IMG/VR virus record: IMGVR_UViG_3300044712_001179
Coordinates: 1-35,413 of that record
Reading direction: 5' to 3' (one strand)
DNA: 35,413 bases
From: a virus
Part shown: in pieces, positions 7,898 through 14,216 of the stretch
How the letters are laid out: the number at the start of each line of letters is the position of its first letter
Numbering within the stretch: the stretch's first letter is position 1
Position numbers and translations under genes: made by a program
Notes under the pieces: generated by a model
The model's database searches: none
What the model was told of the DNA's origin: nothing
The model's input: only the letters and a program-made list of their open reading frames with translations

Positions 7898-8167
7898 ATG
7901 ACCGCTAACCACCTCGACGTCAACCTGTTACTGCGCCGGATCACCGACGAGCAGCACGGTTTTCTGATGGAAGCCGACCTGAAGACCCTCGCCAAGGCCG
8001 ACCGGCTGCGGCAAGTGCTGGTACGCTGTGGCGGGTGCCGGTTCACCTGCCCGGCCCAGGACGCGGAACACCTCATCGAAGCGGTGGAACTGGCGGGAGA
8101 CTATGTGCGCGACGTGAGCCTGCCGGTATCCGACCCCATGTATCAACCGCGATTCTCAACCCGTTAG
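7898..8167 (+). CDS. Hypothetical early protein (89 aa)
   Basis: Begins MTANHLDVNLLLRRITDEQH with a strong AGGAGG ribosome site 9 nt before the ATG. Mostly alpha-helical, with a CGGCRFTC cysteine cluster in the middle (RCGGCRFTCPAQDAEHLIEA) that could bind a metal. It is the first gene of the plus-strand operon. No family recognised. Confidence 0.75.
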   Translation: MTANHLDVNLLLRRITDEQHGFLMEADLKTLAKADRLRQVLVRCGGCRFTCPAQDAEHLIEAVELAGDYVRDVSLPVSDPMYQPRFSTR

Positions 8168-8178
8168 GAGGACAGCCC

Positions 8179-8454
8179 ATGGACATCCAAGGCAGCATCT
8201 CGAGCGGCACCATGCGGCCGGAGGACCTGATCCCGACGTTTGCCGACACCCTGAAGGAACTGGACACAGACGGCGCCTATTCCGACCTTATCAAAGAGGT
8301 CGGCACGCTCACCAAGTACGACACCGACGAAGCGGATTTTATCCTGTCCGATCTGTTCGACGCCCTCGACGCCCTGGCGCCGGCCGGGTGCTACTTCGGG
8401 GCCCATCCGGGCGACGGGGCCGACTATGGCTTTTGGGAAGCCAAGGAGGTCTAA
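8179..8454 (+). CDS. Hypothetical acidic protein (91 aa)
   Basis: Begins MDIQGSISSGTMRPEDLIPT after TTAGGAGGACAGCCC, a strong ribosome site. A longer frame starting upstream overlaps the preceding gene and is rejected. Acidic, alpha-helical, and ends with GCYFGAHPGDGADYGFWEAK. The C-terminal FGAHPGDGADYGFW pattern is reminiscent of small conserved phage proteins of unknown function. Its stop overlaps the next start (TAATG). Confidence 0.75.
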   Translation: MDIQGSISSGTMRPEDLIPTFADTLKELDTDGAYSDLIKEVGTLTKYDTDEADFILSDLFDALDALAPAGCYFGAHPGDGADYGFWEAKEV

Positions 8455-8537
8455 TGCCCCCGCCCGAGTCCATCACCCTGGTTGCAATCGTCGTCCTGTT
8501 TGCCGTGCATTTAATCTCGAAACTGTGGAGGGAATGA
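8454..8537 (+). CDS. Micro membrane protein (27 aa)
   Basis: Begins MPPPESITLVAIVVLFAVHL and ends with a basic tail (SKLWRE). One transmembrane helix, about residues 7-22. The ATG overlaps the upstream stop (TAATG) and has AGGAGGT at 8444-8450, so it is very likely translated. Small membrane peptides are common in phage early operons; the target is unknown. Confidence 0.6.
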   Translation: MPPPESITLVAIVVLFAVHLISKLWRE

Positions 8538-8539
8538 CC

Positions 8540-8761
8540 ATGAAATACAACGGACACCGAAGCTGGAACGCCTGGAATGTATCCCTTTGGATCAACAACG
8601 AAGAGCCCGCATATCGGTGGGCGGTCGAACTGGTCAAACGGCACGGACGAAGGCGGGCGGCTCGAATCATGGCCGGCGAATTGATCGGCCAACGGACCCC
8701 GGACGGCGACCGATATAACCAGACCTGCATCTATGAAGCCCTTGAGGGCATCACCGAATAA
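8540..8761 (+). CDS. Hypothetical protein (73 aa)
   Basis: Begins MKYNGHRSWNAWNVSLWINN. The ribosome site GGAGGG at 8527-8532 favours this ATG over an in-frame ATG at 8534, which is too close. Aromatic N-terminus and a basic helix KRHGRRRAARIMAGEL. The pattern HRSWNAWNVSLWINNEEPAY with the basic helix following is typical of a widespread small phage family of unknown function. Confidence 0.78.
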   Translation: MKYNGHRSWNAWNVSLWINNEEPAYRWAVELVKRHGRRRAARIMAGELIGQRTPDGDRYNQTCIYEALEGITE

Positions 8762-8770
8762 GGGGACACC

Positions 8771-9001
8771 ATGACCAACCAATTTTGTATGTGTGGAGTT
8801 CAGCCGGGATATGCGCACAAGGTAGATTGCCCCTTCCCGGCCTACAACGCGAACGTAGCGACCCAGCAGAAATGGAACAGCGCCCGCGAGGAGTTAATCG
8901 AGGAGTGCCAGAAGTGCGGCAAGTATTTTTTCTTCGGGGATGGGCATTGGGTGGGCGACCCCTGCGGACTCCGACAATATGTTTGCCGGGATTGCGAATA
9001 G
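8771..9001 (+). CDS. Zinc-binding small protein (76 aa)
   Basis: Begins MTNQFCMCGVQPGYAHKVDC and contains a CMC pair, a CQKCGKYFFFGDGHW segment and a C-terminal CRDCE. The cysteine layout, CxC with a later C and then CxxC...CxxC, predicts one or two zinc sites. AGGGG precedes the ATG at good spacing. Probably a nucleic-acid- or protein-binding ribbon. Confidence 0.72.
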   Translation: MTNQFCMCGVQPGYAHKVDCPFPAYNANVATQQKWNSAREELIEECQKCGKYFFFGDGHWVGDPCGLRQYVCRDCE

Positions 9002-9009
9002 GCGCCCCC

Positions 9010-9159
9010 ATGCAATCTCTAATCTCCCTCATTCTCTGGCTTTCCGCCGTCGTCCTGGTGGCCCAGCTTTACCACCTCGAACGGGAATATCAGATTTTGT
9101 TCAACGTCTATTACAGTCTGGAGGCGTATTTCTGGACACTGGCGAAACTCTTAAACTAA
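9010..9159 (+). CDS. Small membrane protein (49 aa)
   Basis: Begins MQSLISLILWLSAVVLVAQL. One N-terminal transmembrane helix (about 3-20), followed by an amphipathic aromatic helix (YHLEREYQILFNVYYSLEAY). No strong ribosome site is visible, so the start is tentative, but the composition is clearly that of a membrane protein. The role could be in altering the host envelope. Confidence 0.55.
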   Translation: MQSLISLILWLSAVVLVAQLYHLEREYQILFNVYYSLEAYFWTLAKLLN

Positions 9160-9172
9160 CGGAGGGCACACC

Positions 9173-9346
9173 ATGCCAAAATACATCATCACCATCGAAC
9201 GCCGCACCACCTATGCCACGGAAGCCGACAGCGAACAGGAAGCGATTGACTGCGCGCTGTACGATGAGGGCGACGAGATCGACAGCGAAACCGTCGACGT
9301 CATTTGCGAAGGCACCATGCCCGAGCTCGAGGAGGTGGCCGCATGA
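9173..9346 (+). CDS. Hypothetical acidic protein (57 aa)
   Basis: Begins MPKYIITIERRTTYATEADS with a strong GGAGGG site. A beta-strand start followed by an acidic helix (EADSEQEAIDCALYDEGDEI). Its ATGA stop/start overlap couples it to the next gene. The pattern KYIITIERRTTY...ADSEQEAI resembles a ubiquitous small phage family; function unknown. Confidence 0.7.
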   Translation: MPKYIITIERRTTYATEADSEQEAIDCALYDEGDEIDSETVDVICEGTMPELEEVAA

Positions 9347-9672
9347 AAACGACGCACACGCCCGGGCCATGGACCGTGAGAACACCGGACCATTTTGTAG
9401 ACGGTTTGGCGCACATGATCATATCCGAACACCCACAGGAAGGCTATTGGCACGTTGCCGAGATGGGCACCCATAACGGGCGCGAAGTGTCCGCCGCAAA
9501 CGCCCGCCTCATAGCGGCCGCGCCCGAACTGTTGTCCGCCCTCGAATCTCTATTCGAACATTGCAGCATGGTACACAAGCGCTGGGGGGATGGGAGCAAC
9601 CAGAAGGAAGCGGACGCGGCTATCGAGGCGGCCCGCGCCGCTATCGCCAAAGCGGAAGGGGGTGGACAGTGA
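9343..9672 (+). CDS. Phage protein of the HTPGPW...NARLIAAAPELL family (109 aa)
   Basis: Begins MKTTHTPGPWTVRTPDHFVD. The HTPGPW opening and the motif NARLIAAAPELLSALESLFE with the later alanine-rich helix are hallmarks of a widespread phage family of unknown function. The start overlaps the upstream stop (ATGA). The family is recognisable, but I know no biochemical role. Confidence 0.82.
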   Translation: MKTTHTPGPWTVRTPDHFVDGLAHMIISEHPQEGYWHVAEMGTHNGREVSAANARLIAAAPELLSALESLFEHCSMVHKRWGDGSNQKEADAAIEAARAAIAKAEGGGQ

Positions 9673-9674
9673 TA

Positions 9675-9908
9675 ATGGTAAAAGTTGAAATTGCCCCCAA
9701 CGTGCAGATACGCTTCGACGTCGAGAGCCTATCCATCGCCCGTCTGCGCCTGTACGACGATCTGTTCGCGTGGTCGGCCTATTGCCACATCATCGACGGC
9801 GGCACGGAGTACATGGGGAGTGTGGGCACGATGATTCGCAAACTATCCGAACTGCTGTGCAACCAGGGCGGCGGGCCGGTCCCAATGCTCCAGGAGGTGC
9901 AAAGATGA
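9675..9908 (+). CDS. Hypothetical protein (77 aa)
   Basis: Begins MVKVEIAPNVQIRFDVESLS. A GTG at 9669 in the same frame would add two residues and overlap the upstream stop; the purine-rich site GGAAGGGGGTGGA serves either. Mixed alpha/beta with MIRKLSELLCNQGGGP near the C-terminus. Ends in an ATGA overlap with the next gene. Confidence 0.65.
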   Translation: MVKVEIAPNVQIRFDVESLSIARLRLYDDLFAWSAYCHIIDGGTEYMGSVGTMIRKLSELLCNQGGGPVPMLQEVQR

Positions 9909-10072
9909 ACCTTCAACCCGTTACCGGTAAAAATTTTACCACTATTTGCGCCGGATGTAACAAGCGGATGGAATTAGCCCGCGAACATTTTTTCGCAGAT
10001 TTAGACGGGAAACCGTTTGAAGCCTATTATTGCCTCAAATGTTCCAGCGAATTGCAGGAGGTGAAGCGATGA
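9905..10072 (+). CDS. Mini zinc-ribbon protein (55 aa)
   Basis: Begins MNLQPVTGKNFTTICAGCNK. Two CxxC pairs (CAGC and CLKC) about 25 residues apart, separated by a beta-rich segment. AGGAGG at the end of the upstream gene serves as its ribosome site, and start and stop overlap the neighbours. A zinc ribbon is likely. Confidence 0.7.
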   Translation: MNLQPVTGKNFTTICAGCNKRMELAREHFFADLDGKPFEAYYCLKCSSELQEVKR

Positions 10073-10452
10073 ACAAGCGCGACCGTATGAGAGAACAAAT
10101 CTTGCTGCACGGTCTGAAACTCAACCGCGTGTTCAACCTGGACCGAATTGACCCGATGACCCTTTGCAAGCAGGTCCACCGGCTGGAGGCCAAAGCGCAC
10201 CGCATGGCGGAGGACTACTGTAATGGCATCATCGCGGAAGAGTTCGTCGACCGGCAGGAGGGGCGGATTATGAAGGCCCTGGACAAACTGCTGAACTACA
10301 AGGCGCAAGGCATCCCCGTCATTTTCAACGGCGATCCGAGAGGCTACGCGCTCAAGATTGATGATGCGTGGATGAAGGCGAACGATTGCGACATCCACCG
10401 AGACTGGGGCGGCTATGGGATCCTCGCGCCCGAGTTCGACGGGAGGGCATAG
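10069..10452 (+). CDS. Conserved phage protein with NGDPRGYALKI motif (127 aa)
   Basis: Begins MNKRDRMREQILLHGLKLNR. Helical first two thirds (LEAKAHRMAEDYCNGIIAEE), then IPVIFNGDPRGYALKIDDAW and a C-terminal GGYGILAPEF. The NGDPRGYALKI element is common in small phage proteins of unknown function. Start overlaps the upstream stop and follows AGGAGG. Confidence 0.8.
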   Translation: MNKRDRMREQILLHGLKLNRVFNLDRIDPMTLCKQVHRLEAKAHRMAEDYCNGIIAEEFVDRQEGRIMKALDKLLNYKAQGIPVIFNGDPRGYALKIDDAWMKANDCDIHRDWGGYGILAPEFDGRA

Positions 10453-10455
10453 CCC

Positions 10456-10776
10456 ATGCGCAAGATTATAGACGGCATCCGCTACGATACCGAATCAGCC
10501 CGATTGGTCGGCCTCGCGGCCTCCCGCACAAAGCGCACCGACTCCCGATGGTGGAGCGAGGCGCTATACGTCGGCCAGCGGTCGGGCCGGTTCTTCCTGC
10601 ACGGATCCGGCGGGCCCTTGTCCCAGTGGGGCCGTACCCGCGAGGACAACACCCGCGAGAACGGGGAAGGCATCCACCCGGTAACAGCGGAACAAGCACT
10701 GGCCTGGGCGGAGAACTGCCTCCCCGCTGATGGACCATGGGTTGAACACTTTAAAGCCGCTATTACGGACGCATGA
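10456..10776 (+). CDS. Conserved phage protein, KIIDG(I/K)RYDTE family (106 aa)
   Basis: Begins MRKIIDGIRYDTESARLVGL. Aromatic/glycine-rich middle (EALYVGQRSGRFFLHGSGGP) and a C-terminal helix (VTAEQALAWAENCLP). The combination of IIDG(x)RYDTE, then a FFLHGxGGP segment, then an EQAxxWAE helix is a family I recognise from phages and mobile elements; its function is unknown. It is the last gene of the plus-strand operon. Its stop abuts the stop of the convergent gene at 10777. Confidence 0.8.
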   Translation: MRKIIDGIRYDTESARLVGLAASRTKRTDSRWWSEALYVGQRSGRFFLHGSGGPLSQWGRTREDNTRENGEGIHPVTAEQALAWAENCLPADGPWVEHFKAAITDA

Positions 10777-11088
10777 TCACAACGTAAACCGATCATCTTT
10801 AAGCCACCTCGACCAGGGGCGCCCCCGTAGACCGGCGGGCGCCTCCGCTTTTCCCACCCTCGCATGAAGCCTCACCGTATCCCCCGGCGTGTACGCCTCA
10901 TCATCCCCTGGCAGCTCACACCGCGCGATCACCCACCGGCACCGATCACAGTAAATCCGCGGCATCCCCCGCCCGCTCCAGAACGGGGACATCTGCAGCT
11001 TCCGCGTCTTCCCGCACTTGGGGCACAGCACTTCGACCGACTCCGCTCCGCTCCGATTGTAGAGTTCCCACTCTTCGGATGTGAACAC
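10777..11088 (-). CDS. Zinc-ribbon protein (103 aa)
   Basis: Starts GTG at 11088 (MFTSEEWELYNRSGAESVEV) after GGGAGGG. Two CxxC pairs, CPKC at about residues 22-25 and CDRC at about 47-50, followed by a basic C-terminal half. It ends back to back with the last plus-strand gene, and no terminator is obvious. A frame starting at the ATG at 11155 overlaps most of it; I prefer this one because of its cysteine pairs. Confidence 0.7.
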   Translation of the reverse strand: MFTSEEWELYNRSGAESVEVLCPKCGKTRKLQMSPFWSGRGMPRIYCDRCRWVIARCELPGDDEAYTPGDTVRLHARVGKAEAPAGLRGRPWSRWLKDDRFTL

Positions 11089-11206
11089 GATTCTTGCCCT
11101 CCCTGGCCATTGAATTCACAAAGTTGAGATAGGGGATGAGAGATTCGCACACCATTGCCGTCTTGCCCTCCTTGGATCTTGGGACGGTCTTGCCCTCGCC
11201 GGCCCT
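11089..11206. repeat. Short gap with three GAGGGCAAGA repeats
   Basis: Minus-strand GAGGGCAAGA occurs at 11092-11101, 11161-11170 and 11188-11197. Two of the copies include a purine-rich ribosome-site-like sequence. One is 10 bp before the GTG at 11088, another 7 bp before the ATG at 11155. The repeats look like duplicated ribosome-binding segments left by gene gain or loss. Confidence 0.4.
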
Positions 11207-11395
11207 TTACTGCACCGTATTCCCGCTCACCCCGCCGTGCCGCCACTGGTTAAGCCCGCGCACGACGGTGTCGCCGGTCTGGATGTGGATGCGCCGCTCG
11301 TACTCCGGGCAGCGCGGGCAGCGGAACACCACCCACTCGCCCTCGGTGGACGCGGTGCAGTCATGGTCGGGCTTGGTTATGGTGAGCGTTTCCAT
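11207..11395 (-). CDS. Zinc-binding small protein (62 aa)
   Basis: Begins METLTITKPDHDCTASTEGE and contains FRCPRCPEYERRIHIQTGD. A C...CxxC arrangement suggests a partial ribbon. The upstream junction carries one of the boundary repeats and a GGAGAAG ribosome site. Function unknown. Confidence 0.7.
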   Translation of the reverse strand: METLTITKPDHDCTASTEGEWVVFRCPRCPEYERRIHIQTGDTVVRGLNQWRHGGVSGNTVQ

Positions 11396-11414
11396 GTTAT
11401 CTTCTCCGCAGAAG

Positions 11415-11594
11415 TTAGCGAGTTGGCTGTAACGTTACAAAGTCACGCCTCCAGTTGCACGGTTCTCCTCCGTAATCATGGGCGACACAGAAAAACCCAT
11501 GCCTATCAATAGCCACGAAATATCCGCCGCACTTTGGGCACTTCATTGTAGACCATTCGCACCAGTCTTTTCTGTCTGTAAGCTCTTTTTCCAT
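11415..11594 (-). CDS. Zinc-ribbon protein, short (59 aa)
   Basis: Begins MEKELTDRKDWCEWSTMKCP, with CPKCGGYFVAIDRHGFFCVA in the middle and C at 46, giving a CxxC pair with further cysteines. The stop codon lies inside the boundary-repeat sequence at 11412-11422. AAGTAGGT lies at good spacing before the ATG. Too short to be picked up by many gene callers. Confidence 0.65.
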   Translation of the reverse strand: MEKELTDRKDWCEWSTMKCPKCGGYFVAIDRHGFFCVAHDYGGEPCNWRRDFVTLQPTR

Positions 11595-11609
11595 GCTACC
11601 TACTTTTGG

Positions 11610-11891
11610 TTAGCTATGCATCGCATCCGCAAGCGCTTGGTTTATGGCATGAGACATAACCATGCCTATTCCTTGGCCTATTAGCTGTCTGCCATCACCA
11701 AAAATCTGGCAATAATATGGCGCAGCGCTTGACTCATCGCGTCCCAACTCGAAACTTGAATATTTAAGTTCGAGTGTATCGTAGGCTGATTCAAATTCTT
11801 GGTTCATTAGACACCTCAATTCCCCCAACACAGGGTTGTTTGACTGCGCGGCGTGTTCCATTCGGTTGATGGAGTAGAAGAGGGGGGCCAT
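11610..11891 (-). CDS. Hypothetical protein, N-terminal paralogue of 15479-15817 (93 aa)
   Basis: Begins MAPLFYSINRMEHAAQSNNP. The first 20 residues align with MDPLEYVLNRMENAARQDNP of the gene at 15479-15817; the rest is unrelated. The leader also matches: CAAAGTTGGCAAG with GGAGG follows the upstream gene here, and CAAAGTTGGCGAG there. A shared start module joined to different bodies is a mark of recombination at gene boundaries. The C-terminal part (GDGRQLIGQGIGMVMSHAIN) is glycine-rich and unassigned. Confidence 0.7.
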   Translation of the reverse strand: MAPLFYSINRMEHAAQSNNPVLGELRCLMNQEFESAYDTLELKYSSFELGRDESSAAPYYCQIFGDGRQLIGQGIGMVMSHAINQALADAMHS

Positions 11892-11933
11892 CTAATCCTC
11901 CTTGCCAACTTTGACTTAGAAGTTAGTTCCAAA

Positions 11934-12233
11934 TTACCTCCGTTTCCGTCCGTATGCGGCTATCCCTATAATCCCCGCGCCGAGCAGGAGCAGGGAGGCC
12001 GGCTCGGGAACCGGCGTCATGGGCGTCGTGACGCTTTGGAAGCCCGTGGTGATGTCACCACCGACCACGGATTTGAATCCACCGTCATAGGTTTGGGTGT
12101 AGGTGGAGCCGTTGTTCTGCCGGTCGTCGGAGCCGAAAACATCCCAGTTGTTGGGTTTCTTCGGGCGTCCACCGGATGCGAAAGACATGGTTGCGAACAT
12201 CAGGATTGCGGCGATGATGATGAGTCGTTTCAT
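11934..12233 (-). CDS. PEP-CTERM-type surface protein (99 aa)
   Basis: Begins with a Sec signal peptide (MKRLIIIAAILMFATMSFAS, cleavage near residue 20). The middle is a short polar Gly/Asn/Ser/Thr-rich segment with GGRPKKPNNWDVF. The end is a complete PEP-CTERM sorting signal: VPEPAS at 75-80, a hydrophobic stretch LLLLGAGIIGIAAY (81-94) and a basic tail GRKRR. In PEP-CTERM proteins this tail is recognised by an exosortase in Gram-negative bacteria that make exopolysaccharide, and the protein is anchored or released at the envelope. Phage-encoded members are unusual. The start overlaps the upstream stop (ATGA). Possible roles are surface exclusion or biofilm modulation. Confidence 0.82.
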   Translation of the reverse strand: MKRLIIIAAILMFATMSFASGGRPKKPNNWDVFGSDDRQNNGSTYTQTYDGGFKSVVGGDITTGFQSVTTPMTPVPEPASLLLLGAGIIGIAAYGRKRR

Positions 12234-12508
12234 TGTTCTATCTCCTTAAACAGTTTGAAATTAGTGCAATATGATTGTTCTACGATGTATGCTGATTTGC
12301 CACTACTTTTAGGCGCTTCGTCTATAAACTTTTTGGCGTCTTCGTAGGAATCAAACTCTTTTTGCATCTCCTTGATTGATTTTGTTACGCACATCCGATT
12401 TATTGATGTTATGGTTGTCAGTGAATTGACTATTCCGTATGGATTTTGTGGTTCTTCACACGGGATGCTGATTAAATTAACAACCGTCCATATCACAATA
12501 AACTTCAT
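12230..12508 (-). CDS. Small exported protein (92 aa)
   Basis: Begins MKFIVIWTVVNLISIPCEEP, a hydrophobic signal-like segment ending in a cysteine at residue 17 in a weak lipobox context (ISIPC). The rest is mixed, with a helical region (SYEDAKKFIDEAP) and two further cysteines. AAGGAGGTGATGCG gives a strong ribosome site. It overlaps the start of the PEP-CTERM gene and is probably coexpressed with it, so the two may act together at the envelope. Confidence 0.65.
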   Translation of the reverse strand: MKFIVIWTVVNLISIPCEEPQNPYGIVNSLTTITSINRMCVTKSIKEMQKEFDSYEDAKKFIDEAPKSSGKSAYIVEQSYCTNFKLFKEIEQ

Positions 12509-12536
12509 CGCATCACCTCCTTGCGGAATAGTCGTT

Positions 12537-12755
12537 TCATTTCCACCCCTTCTTGGGTGGGTACGTCTGGTGCTGCTGCACCAGGGTGGTGAGGCGGGAA
12601 ATTTCATCTCCCCGGGCCTCGGCCGTTCCCTTCCAGAATTCCAACGTAGTGGCGAGAGTTGTATTTTTTACCTTGAGGATTTCAAGCTCGGCCTCAAGTT
12701 CTGCGATGTGGTTTTCAAGCATTTTGTAATGCGTCAAGAAACCATCCTCACTCAT
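12537..12755 (-). CDS. Coiled-coil protein, paralogue of 13114-13458 (72 aa)
   Basis: Begins MSEDGFLTHYKMLENHIAEL and continues as one long coiled coil (EAELEILKVKNTTLATTLEF). The N-terminal 25 residues match those of the gene at 13114-13458 (MSDKAPLAHYEMLENRIVKM). The C-terminus is basic and lysine-rich. The start overlaps the upstream stop (ATGA). Small coiled-coil proteins of this type have no known function in phages. Confidence 0.7.
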   Translation of the reverse strand: MSEDGFLTHYKMLENHIAELEAELEILKVKNTTLATTLEFWKGTAEARGDEISRLTTLVQQHQTYPPKKGWK

Positions 12756-13117
12756 CCCATCACCTCCTTAGCTTCCGCGCACCACTCGCTGTCCGGGTGG
12801 TGGCGGTCCTCGCAGGTGATAAGCGCAGTGCGGACGCGGCTGAACGCCTGGATCATAGTACGGGATTCTTCTTGGGTGGCTGCAAGCTCGGCTCTCAAAG
12901 CAATTATATCACTGGTGGCATTCGCGCTATTTTCAGCGTGATCTTTCGCCATAGATTGCCACTCGTCAAGCTCGTTCGCAAGGCGGTCACGCTCGGATTC
13001 AAGCGTTTCATAACGAGCAGCCATTTGGTTCTCATCTACTATTAGAGCATCTCCTATAGGTTTGCCGCTGCGGTAGAACCCTATAAACTCTGTCCCGTCC
13101 TTGAGTACTTCTATCAC
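12752..13117 (-). CDS. Coiled-coil protein (121 aa)
   Basis: Starts GTG at 13117 (MIEVLKDGTEFIGFYRSGKP), overlapping the stop of the upstream gene (GTGA). A beta-strand opening is followed by a long coiled coil (AARYETLESERDRLANELDE) and ends with ITCEDRHHPDSEWCAEAKEV, with three spaced cysteines/histidines that could bind a metal. The ribosome site is inside the coding tail of the upstream gene (GGAGGTGAAGCC). Unknown function. Confidence 0.72.
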   Translation of the reverse strand: MIEVLKDGTEFIGFYRSGKPIGDALIVDENQMAARYETLESERDRLANELDEWQSMAKDHAENSANATSDIIALRAELAATQEESRTMIQAFSRVRTALITCEDRHHPDSEWCAEAKEVMG

Positions 13118-13458
13118 GGCTTCACCTCCATACGCTTCAAGAATGAATGTACTGCGTTTGTAGCTTCATCTTTTACAAACTGGCTGCTGCCCGATTCTTG
13201 TACCCATGCTCTATAGGCTGCAACGATTACTCCAATCGCCTCATCGCGCTCGGCGCGGAGTGAGTTGCATAGTGCGTTTACGCGATGCAGTTCGGTTGAC
13301 AGGTTGGAGTTCTCGTCCCTCATTTGGTCTACGGTCTTATAATCCGACATCGCCATATTGTTGCCTACATAATTGCGATAGGTTTCAAGTTCGGCCTCCA
13401 TTTTTACGATACGGTTTTCAAGCATTTCGTAGTGGGCCAAGGGCGCCTTATCGCTCAC
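13114..13458 (-). CDS. Coiled-coil protein with shared modules (114 aa)
   Basis: Starts GTG at 13458 (MSDKAPLAHYEMLENRIVKM) overlapping the upstream stop. The first 25 residues match the gene at 12537; the last 48 match the gene at 13455-13631 (both have AERDEAI and end in RMEVKP). So the protein is a join of two modules found separately on either side of it. Coiled coil throughout. Its final codons carry the ribosome site for the next gene. Confidence 0.72.
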   Translation of the reverse strand: MSDKAPLAHYEMLENRIVKMEAELETYRNYVGNNMAMSDYKTVDQMRDENSNLSTELHRVNALCNSLRAERDEAIGVIVAAYRAWVQESGSSQFVKDEATNAVHSFLKRMEVKP

Positions 13459-13631
13459 GGCTTCACCTCCATCCGCGCCAGGAAGGCACGAGCTTCTTTA
13501 CAATCATTGCATTTACAGTCTCTCCACATAGTTGCTTTTAGCAATCTTATCGCCTCATCGCGCTCGGCCTGCAGCCGCTTTCTATCCGCCTCGATGCACG
13601 CGCAGGCGTGGTGGGTGGTGCAGTTCTTCAT
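13455..13631 (-). CDS. Short Cys-rich/coiled-coil protein, C-terminal module paralogue (58 aa)
   Basis: Begins MKNCTTHHACACIEADRKRL. Cysteine-rich N-terminus (C4, C10, C12) and a second cluster CKCNDCKEAR. The second half matches the end of the 114-aa protein (AERDEAI, ARMEVKP). The last residues are encoded by GATGGAGGTGAAGCCGTGA, which includes the downstream ribosome site and overlapping GTG start. Missed by many gene callers because of its length. Confidence 0.65.
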   Translation of the reverse strand: MKNCTTHHACACIEADRKRLQAERDEAIRLLKATMWRDCKCNDCKEARAFLARMEVKP

Positions 13632-13667
13632 GGTGCCTCCGTTAAGGTTTCCGCAAAAGTTGGCGAG

Positions 13668-14027
13668 CTATGCTTCCGACCTCGATTGTCTAAAATCATC
13701 ACTTGTCAGAAACTCCTTGAACGTCAGATCTGGCAAGGCGTCAGCGATATGGAGCCATTTTAGGTAGACGCGCTTTTTCTTGGTGTAGCGGATCAGACGG
13801 TGTGACTCTATTGCCGCGATCTTCCCGGCTGGTGTGCAGTGGTAATAATCATAATCTCCGTGCTTTTGGTCGAACTCAACAGCGCCGAGTTTTACAAGGT
13901 CATCAAGCTCGTGGCTCCCGTGCGATGCGGCATAGTAATTTCTGAACGGCTTTGGTTCGCGCACACTTGGGTCGTTTATCCCGAGCATGTGGCGCAGAGT
14001 GTCGAGCTGTTTTTCGGTCAGGTTCAT
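13668..14027 (-). CDS. Conserved phage protein, winged-helix-like (119 aa)
   Basis: Begins MNLTEKQLDTLRHMLGINDP. Features include NYYAASHGSHELDDLVKLGA, then YYHCTPAGKIAAIESHR (a beta-hairpin-like wing followed by a basic helix). The N-terminal MNLTEKQxxTLRHMLGINDP and PFRNYYAA elements belong to a family I have seen in other phages, with a DNA-binding winged-helix flavour. Start has GAGGAAG. The stop is followed by the boundary repeat at 13656-13667. Confidence 0.82.
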   Translation of the reverse strand: MNLTEKQLDTLRHMLGINDPSVREPKPFRNYYAASHGSHELDDLVKLGAVEFDQKHGDYDYYHCTPAGKIAAIESHRLIRYTKKKRVYLKWLHIADALPDLTFKEFLTSDDFRQSRSEA

Positions 14028-14051
14028 CGTTCTTCCTCATTTCTTAGCTAA

Positions 14052-14171
14052 TTTCCGTGGCCGGATTCCCCACCCGGCTCCAGTCCCGCGTCACGCATTT
14101 GCGTCTGGCAGACCCTCTTGCGATTAACGGACTCAGACTCTCTCTTACCGGCGCTGCCACGCCCACGGAAA
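14052..14171 (-). other. 120-bp element bounded by a 9-bp inverted repeat: tRNA-like fold or 40-aa ORF
   Basis: TTTCCGTGG (14052-14060) and CCACGGAAA (14163-14171) form a perfect stem. On the minus strand a 5-bp arm with a 7-nt loop lies directly inside the 3' side of the stem (CCGGG TGGGGAA TCCGG), as a T-arm would in a tRNA, but the loop lacks TTCRA and the total (about 116 nt) is too long. The same strand has a 40-codon frame (GTG at 14166 to TAA at 14044) encoding VTRDWSRVGNPATEIS at its end. Either a pseudo-tRNA/structured RNA or a short gene; undecided. Confidence 0.4.
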
Positions 14172-14216
14172 ATGGTTAACTTCGCATCGAAAGTAGGCCT
14201 TGCAGCGTCCGACTGC

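Noticed and set aside
10771-10795. A terminator between the convergent genes at 10776/10777
   Set aside because: ATGATC/GATCAT is only a 6-bp stem with a 12-nt loop and no clear T-tract, too weak to call.
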